DNA of 64,000 bases, taken from assembly GCF_032062135.1 (NCBI RefSeq), contig NC_092861.1, positions 135,801,741 through 135,865,740 of the forward strand, in the 5' to 3' direction. Below, piece after piece: positions 21,071 through 31,947 of this stretch. The position numbers and the translations under genes were made by a program. Within the stretch, counting starts at the first letter, position 1, and each line of letters opens with the position of its first letter. The notes under the pieces were generated by a model. That model had not been told where the DNA came from and did not search any database. It saw only the letters and a list, made by a program, of their open reading frames with translations. Source of the DNA: Pyxicephalus adspersus (lineage: Eukaryota > Chordata > Amphibia > Anura > Pyxicephalidae).

Positions 21071-24000
21071 GATCTAGAGGAAAAGTGGCATGAGTTTGGT
21101 GGTGAAGTTTCATCTGTGTAATTCTTTGTTTAATATACAATAGAAAACAGAACTGAATACCACTAAATGATTAAAAATCCCTGCAGATGCACTTACAGTT
21201 TTCTGTTGCCAAGACAGAAAGTACAAGTATATTACCAAGAATCTCTGTTCATATCCTAAATGTAAAGCCTGGAAATTTGGCGCTTAGTAATTGTTTTGTG
21301 CTTTAGAGTTAATTGTTTTCAGCGAGTCCTTTTCTATTCTAATTGGGGGAATTGATTCTCCCTCCTCCTCACATTAAGGTGGTTTTGTCTTCCAATTTGA
21401 ATCCGCCATCACACTGCACCTCCCAACTTCCCAACCTTGACAGAAATTGCCATTATAATCCATCAATATGACCAAATACTTCTGTGGACTTCCCGAGAGA
21501 AACATTTACAATTTACAGGTTCAGTTATCAAAATATGGTGAAGGGTACAAGTTTCTTTTTTGAAACCAAGATCTATTTTAAACAACAATTAAAGTAATTA
21601 TCAAACTAAATACAACACTGTAATGTCATGATTTTTACTGTCTTCGTTTACTGTAAATGGTTTTGAAAAGTCTTTTATCATTGTCTTATTTACCACCAGT
21701 TCTCACACCTAATTACCTCTTTACATTTACTGTATACCGCCCAATAAGTATGGCAGAACCTAAGAAAACAAAGTAATACATATATCATCCCTACCCTTTT
21801 TTTAATAGGGTGACGGTCAGCTCCCAGTTCTGCATGACAGTGGCCAACCTTCACTTTCACCCAAACCATTCATTGCAGTCAATCCCCCTGTTGGTTAATT
21901 AACAGCTGCTTTGAGACTCCAACCTCCTATAATTGAACTTTTTGCCAAACAGTTTGGCTTGTTGCAAAAAAAGAACAATCAATGAATTTGCTGGCAGATT
22001 CAGCAAGTAAAAGCTCTATTGAGACCAATACTGCACATTTAAATCAAGATTCACCCAAATTTTACCAAAATTTTACCCAAAATATAAACATTTTTCTCAT
22101 TTGAATAAATTAGAAAATGTGTGAATCAACTTATACTCATCATTTATAACTGTTAAATTTGACTCCAATGAATGAAAAATGTGTGAATTTTAATTCTTAG
22201 ATCTTCAATGAAAATTCCAGTAATGAACTTTGTTCCAATTATTATATTATGATAACTGAAACACTGAATATAATGTGCAGTCCTTTGGTAATGTAATGGT
22301 ACCACACTTAATCGAGTAAGTTGATCATCACTGGTCTATTCCATAGTCTTACAAACTAGTGACAATTTATGTAATGACATATTATTACAAAGAAAAGAAC
22401 GGTAAGAAAAGGTTGCACATGCAAATTTAGGAAGGATGAAGAATTTCAGGTTCCACTTCAAAGGATGTTATTGACCCTCCTTTTAAAATCTAGTCCTCCA
22501 ATGTAGATTGTACTCTGTACTGTATTGCTCAGTTGATAGTGAGCAGCCTTTGCATTGTGAAAAAGATTGTCTTTTGGTCAAGGATTATGAAGAGATGCCA
22601 CTAAGTCATAATGTTTTGTGTAATATTCTGTCTGGGATTTACTCCATGGTAGAACAGAAAGGACCCTAACCCCACTGGGAACTTTGCTAGCGTAGTATAC
22701 TTAGCAAAGTGGCACAGACACAGAAAGTCTAAAGACTCAGGTTTGTGCAATTGATCAACTGAAGGGAATACAAACTGGATGTTTACTGAGAGCACAGATC
22801 ACATTTTCAGATTTTTTCTTGATTACACAAGCATGGGAAGAACATGAAAACTCCCAGCAGATATCCACTATTGGTGGAAAATGATTTCAGGTTCTCTAAA
22901 GAACTAAAAGAGATTTATGAGATTAATAAATACATTTTCTTAATCCACATGTGCTTTCTTGACTTGAAATGAGCCCATAGTCTAATGTTTGTGAAAATGT
23001 TAAAAAGTTTAGCGTGTAGGTATTTTTACATGTACTTAGTTATAAGTCTGCGGAGTTAAATGAAGGCTTCCATGCCTTAACTAACGACAAAAACAATACA
23101 AGGACCAAAGTTCAAATTATAGTAATTCAGAAGAGCAAATCAGAATTGATTTAATGAAAGTCTGATAGTAGTGAAAATAGATTCCAATTAGTAATTTTCT
23201 TGAAATGAGCATGGCAGTCTGATTCAGTGAGAGCGAAGAATATTGACAGTTTACCAAATACCAGTTTACCGCAACTTATAGTAAGGAACACACTTCAGAT
23301 TGGCTACTAAAGTTTAGATACCCTCAGCATTGCTCCATTTATAACAGGTCAATAATTGCAGCTTTTATATATCTATTTCTATATATAGATTTTGATATTC
23401 TATATATTTCTATATTTGGTTATCATGGGTTAATAATTGAAGCCCCAGAAATGGACAATGGAAGAACCAAGAATTGCATTTAAAAATAAAAAGATTTCAC
23501 AGCTAGACAGCAGCCATTCCAAGTGCTAAACTGTATTTTAATGGTCTACCTCGTTAGGAATGATTTTAGTATACATTTAAATGCACATAGAATGGTGAGG
23601 TTGGCTCATCTAAAGTGCAGAATTTTGCATCTACCTCCCTGTGTTTCCTCCACCAGCTCTATCACTAGGCGGTTAAGATGAAGCGAAGCTCTGGCATATG
23701 AAGACTAGCCCCAGGACTTCTCCCTGTGCTGCTTTGTAACAGTGACACATTCTACTGATACTGGCAGTGCTTCAGAAGACTTTTCCACTTGTCTTATCTA
23801 ATACAGACAGGAATGAGGGGGAAGAAATTTCAGCAGCATTATCCACGAGATCAGCTCTGGAAGAAACACATTTCTGCACGGATAATTTTCTCTTTCCAAT
23901 TAAAATAAAATATATATATGATCTGGGAAGATAGGGCACAGTGACTCTTTGGAGTTGAATAACAGTACATGTGCAGAATAATATAATAAAGCCAGGAGTA

Positions 24001-24240
24001 ATGTAGAAATGGTAGTAACCTATACCAACTAATTACAAAGAATTCGGCATTTATGAAGTTATGATTGATTGCCGTGCTGTTTGCATGATCATTGTACTGA
24101 TCTGTTGAGTATGGACAAAACTAGGCTTTTGGGCAATGCCATCTTGCCCATTCCTCATTTTGCCCCATGCTCCCCTTGCTAGTTAGTCCCTCATATACCG
24201 AGAAGTGTACTGTTATTTTTCAAGAGGAATTTGTGACAAA
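21071..24240. other. No gene seen; AT-rich intronic sequence
   Basis: No recognisable coding frame or repeat boundary. A short stretch (21250-21410) is less AT-biased and free of obvious repeats. Small ATATAT/TCTATA runs lie at 23366-23420. Confidence 0.4.
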
Positions 24241-24382
24241 GGGCCTGATGTATTCAAGTTCTTCAAGACTGGAGACTGGAGAAAACTAGGAACTATCATG
24301 GGAGAACCCAGCAATCTAGCAAACGTGAAATGGATCTGGTCCAAGAATAAAAATGTTTGGCAACTAATAGTAAATGATGTTT

Positions 24383-24397
24383 AAGAATTCCATTCCA
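24383..24397 (+). repeat. Target-site duplication of the L1 (left copy)
   Basis: AAGAATTCCATTCCA, repeated exactly at 25169-25183. It begins at a TT|AAGA step, the kind of site cut by L1-type endonucleases. Confidence 0.85.
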
Positions 24398-24922
24398 TTT
24401 TGGGTCGGTCAGGCAGCACACAGAAGTTTTATTTGTACATTATATAAAGAGAATTTGTATAAAATTGTGCTCAGATGGTATCACACACCGGTGATTCTTC
24501 ACCGTCTTTTTCCTAATGTAGATCCCATGTGTTGGAGGTGTGACACTCACCGTGGTACCATAGAACACATATTTTGGTTCTGTCACCTTATTCAACCATA
24601 TTGGTCACGAGTTAACGATTTAATATCAGCGGTGATCCAACAGCCTATGACGCTAGACCTCCTCACCCATCTCCTAGGTCAACCATCCTTAACCCTGCCG
24701 AAGGTCTCTCGTAAACTGGTTTCTCACATACTAATAGCAGCACGCACACTGATTCCCTCCAGATGGAAAGCAGTGTTACCTCCCTCCTTGGAAAATCTAT
24801 ATGTGCGGATCCAAGAGATCCGCCTTATGGAGTATCTTACGGTACTCCTTAGAGATACGATGGTCAAATTTGAGATGGTTTGGGAGGCTTGGGACCACTA
24901 TTATGCTGGCCTACCCGTTTGA
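24398..24922 (+). pseudogene. L1/Tx1 ORF2 protein, C-terminal fragment
   Basis: An uninterrupted frame runs from the insertion point to a natural stop at 24920-24922, about 174 element-derived residues. It is the C-terminal domain of an L1-type ORF2 protein, downstream of the reverse transcriptase. The feature that identifies it is the zinc knuckle C-W-R-C...H-I-F-W-F-C (CX2CX8HX4C), preceded by an LRWYHTPV/RLFPNVDP segment typical of this clade. The in-frame ATGs at 24374 and 24377 are host DNA in the interrupted MITE, so the apparent start is accidental. The open frame implies a fairly young insertion. It cannot transpose, because endonuclease and RT are missing. Confidence 0.85.
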
Positions 24923-25168
24923 CCTCCCCTCCACTTAGTTTTCTCCTTATTGGACAGTGTTATATAGCACAAATTTTATCAGTCCCACCCTGTACCCTAA
25001 GAAGCTTCAAGATTATGCTCTGTTCAAGAATTTTTGGTTATTATTTTTGAAACTGACTTCTGTTCTGTTGCATTCTTATGGTGTTACCTCCCCTTGTGTT
25101 ATTCCCTTTTTTTTCCTTTCTTTACCCTGTTGAAAATTCCTCAATAAAAATACAATTTAAAAAAAAAA
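24398..25168 (+). mobile_element. 5'-truncated L1/Tx1-type LINE with poly(A) tail and TSD
   Basis: About 770 bp, bounded by a 15-bp perfect target duplication. It contains the end of ORF2, a ~220-bp 3' UTR, AATAAA at 25143-25148 and a terminal A-run. Severe 5' truncation and a variable-length target duplication are hallmarks of LINE target-primed reverse transcription. Confidence 0.9.
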
Positions 25169-25183
25169 AAGAATTCCATTCCA
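25169..25183 (+). repeat. Target-site duplication of the L1 (right copy)
   Basis: Exact match to 24383-24397. Its first As merge with the L1 poly(A) tail. Confidence 0.85.
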
Positions 25184-25539
25184 GGTTTGCTGGATCAATT
25201 TGATTCTACCATAGTAGTCTATCTAGAACTTTCACAATTTGGGCCAATGTGTACAGTATGCTTAGGCACAATGAACAGATCTTAATATTTTTAGTGACAT
25301 TTTCACTTTTTGAGTTCGGTTCCACTATAAGGTTGCTCTTAGTGCTTTTTAAGGATCAAATGGGTCCTGATGGTTATTCTACTTTCATTTAACTTTTTTA
25401 GACTTGTTCCTGAGCTAAAAATACCTCCTAATTTGACAATTCAGCATTTAGGTTGTTTTGCCATAAAAATATAAAATACAGTGAAAATAACCTACAATAG
25501 AAAATGAAAAGCGACTACACAAACAGTAATACATATGCT

Positions 25540-25690
25540 GTTTGTGTAGTGAATCTGTAGTTGTAGTAGTGAATCTGGCATTTCTTGAAACAATCCCTGG
25601 TGGCAATCAATTACTGCTGTTGAAACACATGGACCTAGAAGATTCTCCACAGTGAATATCAAATTCACTGCTTTGTAAATGAACCTTTCG
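25540..25690. mobile_element. Palindromic MITE family C, copy 1
   Basis: Shares GTGAATCTGGCATTT, AATCCCTGGTGG, AATCAATTA, TTGAAACACATGG and GATTCTCCAC with 48529-48665. The two ends (GTAGTGAATCTG and AATTCACTGCTTTGTAAA) are imperfect inverted repeats. No coding capacity. Confidence 0.6.
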
Positions 25691-27657
25691 AAATAAACAT
25701 AAATACTTACCCAAAAAAGCATGTGTGTGCAGAATTTAGTTTCCAATATTCCAACATTTCACAGATTCGGTCATCTATCAATTGGTCTCTCTCCTTTACA
25801 CATATAAATTAGCAATATAAATTGCTCTGTCACCTTTTCAAAATACAGCCTCTAGTTGTACAAACGTGTGTGTATTTTTTGTTATTAAGCGACTAATAGG
25901 TAATAATTAAGTGGTGTTAATGTAAAGGGAGGAGACAGGAACTGCAACTATGTGAGCTAAACAACAAGGTCAAACACCGACTAGAAAACGGTAAATTCTC
26001 CAGAGACTTGTGAACTGGGGAAGAAGCAGAAAATGTATAATTGAGAGTTATAGAGCACTGCAGGGAAAATACTTAGCTTTATGTTCCAAAAGAAAAATCT
26101 AGTTTAATGAAAAAAAGATAATGTTTTAAAAGGCAAATCTGTTAAAATTACACACAGAAGCAAGATTAGAATATCTGCACATACACCTGCAGAGGAATAA
26201 ATGTGTTTCATTTCTTTCTGGAGAAACAAGATGTACACATTTCCATATATATTAATAGTTTGTGCCACATATTTATTCTTCATATTGTTTATTAAGTTAC
26301 TTTTATTGCGTACTTGTCAGATGCCAAAGTGGGGGCAGCCACTATTCAGTCTGTGAGTTTCCTACAAAAAGTAGTAGTGTAAGAACAGCAATTGCAAGGG
26401 TTGTAAAATAAACATTAGTTTGTAGATTGTATCATTAGTAACCTGAACAAAGATGTGGTTTTCTAGGATACTATTGCCTTCATTGTTGCAGGTTTTACCC
26501 TATGAACAATAAATACAAAATTATCGAAGTTACAAATTTTAATACAGTTATGAATGTAATGCAGTGCTGTGTACTAGGGGCTCTATGACATAGACTCCTT
26601 TCAGACTTGCAGTAAACTCCAGCATTGTGCCATATGCTGAAGCATACTCCCAACCACTCTCATTTAACTGTTTGGGAGTGGTTGGGAAACATTTTTGGCA
26701 TGTGTTTGCATGTGAGTTGCAGTGTAGTCTGGCACGGGTGCTGGTTCTGTCCATGTGGTTGTTCTTCTTTCTCTGGAGGAAGAACCATATCAGCAAATGT
26801 GATGACCCGCAGGGGGGTTTGCCACTCCTAGGTGCATATCAGTTGGTGTGCACCTGGATTGGCTTACTGTGTGGTTTTCCACCACATACCTGAGGGGTAT
26901 TCAGGTATTTAAAGGTGTATGTTTCTAAACTTTTCTTACAGTACTCTTCGGAGGTCTACTTCTGTGATTATATTAGGGGGTTTATATAAGCATGGTGTAG
27001 AGCAAATACATAAGTGATCTTGTTTGGCGAACAACCCAAGCTGAAAAATAACGTCTATTTATTTGATTAAGTGTCAAAAGCTTATATACAAAAATCTGTT
27101 AAGATGGTGGTGGTGCAAGGCTTGTTCAAAGACTTAAGCTATTACAAAGACTCTTTCAATTTTTTATCTTTGTTGATGTGATTTAACATTTCCATGTAAC
27201 GTTGTCACTGAGTAGCTTTGTAATTTTGGCATCATAGGTTAAAGTTTACCCTGGCTTAGGGGATTGGGATTTGTTGGTAGAATAGGGATGTGTGGGTCAT
27301 CAATAAACAGTGCCTGAGCTCTCCTGTTCATTCTGGTTAGAAAGATAATATTTATTCCCGGGTATAGAAATTTTCAGGTTAGGTTGTTTGGCCTTATTCT
27401 CCCAAAAGGTATTGTTGCAGACAGGTCATTTAGTGAGTGTAAATAATTCCATCACTGAGACTTGGAAAATCATGGCATTGCCAAGTAACTGACCTTATAG
27501 GAGTACTGAACCTTTAGGTGGTAGAAACCCTATTCTTGTAATCAATAATAAAACTTTCTTCATCTTCATTGTTCTTAGAAAAGCTACTTTATTTTGACTT
27601 TTAGGGGCACAACACCCTATTTCTGCATCTGAATGGTCCAGACACAGAAGTAAAAAC
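25691..27657. other. No gene seen
   Basis: Intronic DNA. A modest inverted repeat, CTCCCAACCACT...GGGAGTGGTTGGGA, lies at about 26648-26692, with weaker outer pairing from about 26600 to 26730. Overlapping short frames at 26548-26893 follow this structure and look like chance. Confidence 0.35.
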
Positions 27658-27665
27658 CTCTAACC

Positions 27666-27936
27666 CATTGTTTCTCGACTTTTTTAACATGGGGAACCCT
27701 TGAAATAAGGTTGAGGCCTTTGAGGAACCCCTGCTGTATTCACTATATCCACAGCTCGCAATACATTGGTGTGGTAGCCAGCAGAAAGAATGACTGTTAC
27801 ATTACAATGCCATAGGGAAGAATGTCACCCTTACAGATAACCAAAAAGGTCATCGGTGTCACCTACACTGACCTGAGAGGCACAAACTGGTCATTCCTCA
27901 AGGAACCCCTAGATTAATCCTGGGTAAGAAACATTG
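27666..27936. mobile_element. hAT MITE family D, complete copy with perfect 8-bp TSD
   Basis: The 271-bp element starts CATTGTTTCT and ends AAGAAACATTG (inverted, one mismatch in the first ten). CTCTAACC flanks it at 27658-27665 and 27937-27944. GGAACCCTTGAAATAAGG and CTCAAGGAACCCCTAG make subterminal inverted blocks. No transposase. Related fragments occur at 13629, 21009 and 54786. Confidence 0.85.
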
Positions 27937-27944
27937 CTCTAACC

Positions 27945-29745
27945 CTACCTGAAGGTACACGTTAGCCTGTTGTGTTACATTGGAGTGTATTTCAGATGTA
28001 TTCTTATGCAATGCAGTCACAAACCTGTCAGGAGAGGAAAATACAGGATGTCGGTACTGGCCTTGTTCTCAAAAAGCTACATGCCTCACTGTTTCTGGCT
28101 TCAACAAGCTTGCAGCTTGACATATGTCAGAAAAGTGTTGTCACTGTACTTCTTTAGTATTTAGAGTACATTTGAATGTAAATTTTACTCTTGCTCATTC
28201 TTTAGGTTTCAGATGAGTGGGGGGTTAAGTGTAGAAGTGATCCTGAAATTTGGATAATGTTAGAGTTGATCCTGACCTAAATCCAAATTTCTGTGTTAAT
28301 TTTGGCAGTGCTAATTCCCAAATGTGCTCTGGAAACAATGGAGAAATGCTGCTCCAAAGGCTGTTTTTGACTTATATCTTGTTCTACTGTTGCATAGACA
28401 CCCTTTACTTAAGTTCCCCTCCTCCCTATATATAGTAATGTACCCAGTAGCATTTTTAAAGAAAGTGACTTAGGTGTCCAGTCTTCTAATCAAACACGAC
28501 TTTCAGAAGCTTCCCAAACCATGCTGCAAAGGTTTGTATCATTTAGGATTTGCATTATGTTCCATCAGACCATTATGAAAAAAAAGTAGATTTAAAGAAT
28601 CCATCTCCACACTAGTAATCTCAGCATGAAAAACGTTTGGAAGTCCCATTGTAGACCTTATGGTTCTTTGGATCTGTGGACATGGGAGCATGAACTAGCT
28701 CCATAGTATGGCAGCACCGGGATCCCTGAGTACTGGCTCTACAGATGGGATTTATTGAGTGGTGCCATCCTCTTCCATGCAGATCATTATAAAAATTAAG
28801 TCCAGCTGTAAGGATGACACCTCTTTGTGGCAGAGACATACATACTGTGGGTAAGTCATCTATGGAGCCCTGAGATATAATATGATTTAATCTGCAGATA
28901 TCCACTACAAACTCAAAGCTCAGTTAGCCTATGTTTGGGTTGTGGGTCGTTCAACTGAACACAGAGAAATGTTCTGTTTTGGTCAGAGCGGAACCAAAGT
29001 TTATCTTGCCTTACCTGGTCTAAATGAGACACAGACAGATATGTAAACCTGCCAGGGGTTTTAACCATTTTCCATGCAAAAACTAAAAAAAAAAGTTTTA
29101 GATAAATGGTAACCATCTTATGTTACAGTTTTACTCTTTTGTACAAATGTATAGGACCTTGATTATTTTTTTTTAGGAAACTGGTGTGGTTATTCATGTC
29201 TAGGTTTGAGCCAGTTTAAAATGTAAACTCTCCCTTTAAGGGGCATTAACAGGGCACCCTGCACTCACGTCAAGTGGTCATCCCTGAGGACCACCCACTG
29301 AAGGTGAAGATCTGTATTTACTCAAACAAAACATATATACTGTACATATACATATAAATATCCTTTCTATACCTATAAAGTAGTACCCCCTCCTAAATCC
29401 TATTGTTCGGTGGAAAATAAATGGGAGAGTCTCCCTGATTGCCAGTGAAACAGTTATTTTTTAGGAGAAATCCACTTCATATGCAGACTCAGAATCCAAA
29501 ATATTCTATACATAAGAAGTAAAGAGAGACACTCCAGCTTCCTATAATTATATTAAAACTTATGGCTATAAACGTACCGCTACAAACCGGAATAATCCTG
29601 AATGTAATACATTTTTAAATAGTATTGAATAGAAAATGTATAGCTCCTAATCCTTGTGCAAAATTGTTTTTGGCTCTAAACATGCCAGATTGCCATTTTC
29701 TGCAGAAAAAGGTAAACTTTTATTAGAAAAATGTTTCATTGTTTA
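27945..29745. other. No gene seen
   Basis: AT-rich intronic DNA with only short scattered frames (up to 94 codons, 28621-28905 minus), none recognisable. Confidence 0.4.
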
Positions 29746-30600
29746 TATTATTTTTCTGTATAGGCTGTTTGAAATATACAGTATCCCAGAATTCCAGGCT
29801 TGTAGAAGAAGTAGAAAAAGATGAAGTTTACAGAGAAAAAGAAACTTATAACATCAGCTCCAACAAGAACATAGTTCATCGGTTCTAAAACCAAGCACAG
29901 AAAAAAAAAGTGATAAGAACAGAAATATAAGAACAAGATCCTCTAGTTTCAGGTTGCAGATATTTAAACAATATTTTGAATCCACAAGTCCCATGTACTA
30001 AACAAACTAGCTAAGTCCTTCTTTAGTATACCAGTAAATCAATAATTATATACCAGTTGATCTTGACTTTGACATAGTCCAGAGGTAGTGCAGGTGTCTT
30101 CCAATGTTTAGCAATAGTAATTTTAGCTGTGAGAAATATGTACTCAATTAACCTTGAGAGAAATTTGGGAATAGCCAAGTCAAATTTGCAAAACAAGGCA
30201 CTTTTGGCTCTCTGGGGTACACTTGTTAAAGTAACAGAAGAAATAATGTGGCACCATGAAACTGGGGTTTTCTCTATGTATTATTTATACCATCAGTAGT
30301 ATAATTAATACATAGAGAAAACCCCATTTTCACATTATTTATACTTATATATATGGGGTCTATACCAAATGAATTAGATATTTAGCTTGATTCCAGGCAC
30401 CAATATCTTGGTATTGAAAGTAACAGAATAGACGAGATTATAAATCTGGGTCCAGAATCCCTTCACCTTAGAACAAGTCAACCAGACATGGGCCAATGAC
30501 TTGTTGTGATTACAAACACAAAAGTATAACAAGGAGGCAGAGGGATCAAGCTTGGCAGTTGTCTCTGGGACCATGTACAGGAAGGACAAATTTTAAAACT
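29746..30600 (-). mobile_element. L1/Tx1-type LINE fragment, antisense (ORF2 C-terminus and probable 3' UTR)
   Basis: On the minus strand, 30374-30589 reads with the pattern of the ORF2 C-terminal domain: YMVPETTAKLDPSASLL, then AHVWLTCSKVKGFW, matching the H-x-W-x2-C-P-K-x2-x-F-W region. 30060-30235 continues with SALFCKFDLAIPK and AKITIAKHWKTPALP, the alpha-helical end common to this clade. The first zinc-knuckle cysteines are altered or lost, and frames are broken. 29746-30060 is probably the 3' UTR. A hairpin at 30256-30333 interrupts the coding region. Confidence 0.65.
30256..30333. repeat. Compact hairpin, ~35-bp stem
   Basis: The arm ATGAAACTGGGGTTTTCTC... (30256-30290) pairs with ...GAGAAAACCCCATTTTCAC (30299-30333), with about three mismatches across an 8-base loop. 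It sits inside an antisense L1 coding remnant, so it is a later insertion, probably a deleted MITE. Its size also resembles a microRNA precursor. Confidence 0.75.
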
Positions 30601-31038
30601 TTTTAACCCCTTATCCGTAACTACCAGGTCCTGGGTTCTCTGCAGTAAAAACAAATTATTCTATTATATTGGGAATATACCTACTTCTTTCTTGTCCTAT
30701 AGATGCAATTATCAGATAAGGATATCAGGTGAAATCTATCTAACAGGTATCTATGCAGGAATAAGACATTATGAGAAAACTTGTGCTGTGTCTATGTGGG
30801 AAAAATCACGGGTTTATTTTAATGCCTGCAGCAGAACACACTTAACCTTTACTTCTCCTTCATTCAGTTTACCCACTAAGACTGAAAAATTATCCAGTAT
30901 GTCTGAATATAGAGAACTATGGTACTATCATATAATGGGATGGGGAGACAGTCGTCATCTCTGTGTAAAGTTTCAACTAAAGCAACTTAGAGCTCACATG
31001 GAGCTTAGGTTTCACACTTTTTGCAGCTAAGCAGTGGA

Positions 31039-31110
31039 AATTGTTATTATTATTATTATTATTATTAATAATATTAATATTAATAAACAGGATTCATATA
31101 GTACCAACAA
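31039..31110 (-). mobile_element. SINE tail fragment with (ATT)n
   Basis: An (ATT)n run at 31040-31068 is followed by AATAAACAGGATTCATATAGTACCAACAAATTTTG, the reverse complement of the 3' end of the tRNA-derived SINE seen at 7480 and 50937. Only the 3' end remains. Confidence 0.55.
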
Positions 31111-31730
31111 ATTTTGGTGAGTAATTAATGTACATTCTGTGGAGGATAGCATTATAGAAACATTTTTGCCAGACTATTCTTTTTAGGAAAGAATATCTAA
31201 AACCTACCCTGTGTGAACTTTCAAATGTCCAAAGACTGCTAGGTGATCTAGAAAAGTGATCCAACATCTAAGAAGTGATATCTGCAGAGCTCTCACTCAA
31301 GTAAAATAGTATTCCCATCTGCTCCTCCATTGACAGCTACATTAAAAGTTTTGTAAGGACGGACAGAGAAGCTGGGCCAGCACAGTAAGTATTTAGATAC
31401 TAAAGAATGGGAAATGGTTATAATGCCATGCAAGTAGTGAGGGGGCTTTGCTAGGGTGAATTCTTCAAGTTCAAAGACACTTTTTAGGTTAACTAAGAAA
31501 TATTTTTTGGAGATAGAACATGCTGCAGGTAAACAGTAAAAATATTTACATACAAGTTATTGATGGTGTCTCCTTGCATGGACAAACTATAGATTTGCTT
31601 TAAGATCTATACATTAGAAATGTGTCATTGCTCTTCAAAAAGTCAGGGAGACCAGTGAAAGGCCAAGGCACACCAAGGGCATCTGCAGAACACTTATAGA
31701 AGCATTGCTGAATACGACAAAGACAATAAG

Positions 31731-31947
31731 CGTGATTTAATAAAGTTCTCCAAGGCTGGGAAAAATACACTTCAGTGAAGCTAGGTAATCCAGCATACCT
31801 GGAATGGATCTGGCCCAGGATGGAAAAAAAATGCTAACACACAACAAATGACTTTTAAGAAATCTATTCCAGGTTTATTGGATCACCCAGGTTCACTAAT
31901 GAAAGCGTATCCTCTCCAGCCCTGGAGAGCTTTAATAAATCAGGCCC
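31731..31947. mobile_element. Palindromic MITE family A, copy b
   Basis: Left arm TGATTTAATAAAGTTCTCCAAGG, right arm CTGGAGAGCTTTAATAAATCAGGCCC. The middle carries AATGGATCTGG and the paired CCAGGTTTATTGGATCACC. About 217 bp, no ORF. Confidence 0.85.

Larger units (their letters stand above)
24241..25245. mobile_element. Palindromic MITE family A, copy a (split by an L1)
   Basis: Left part 24241-24397 (GGGCCTGATGTATTCAAG... TTCAAGACTGGAGA...) and right part 25184-25245 (GGTTTGCTGGATCAA... TTTGGGCC) make one palindromic element interrupted by the L1 insertion at 24398-25168 plus its duplicated target. The family has six other copies in this window. Confidence 0.8.

Noticed and set aside
24374..24397. 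ATG codons at 24374/24377 as an L1 ORF start
   Set aside because: They lie in the older MITE and target duplication, not in the L1.
30692..31030. 112-codon + strand frame
   Set aside because: No domain. It ends at a SINE tail microsatellite, and nothing supports transcription.
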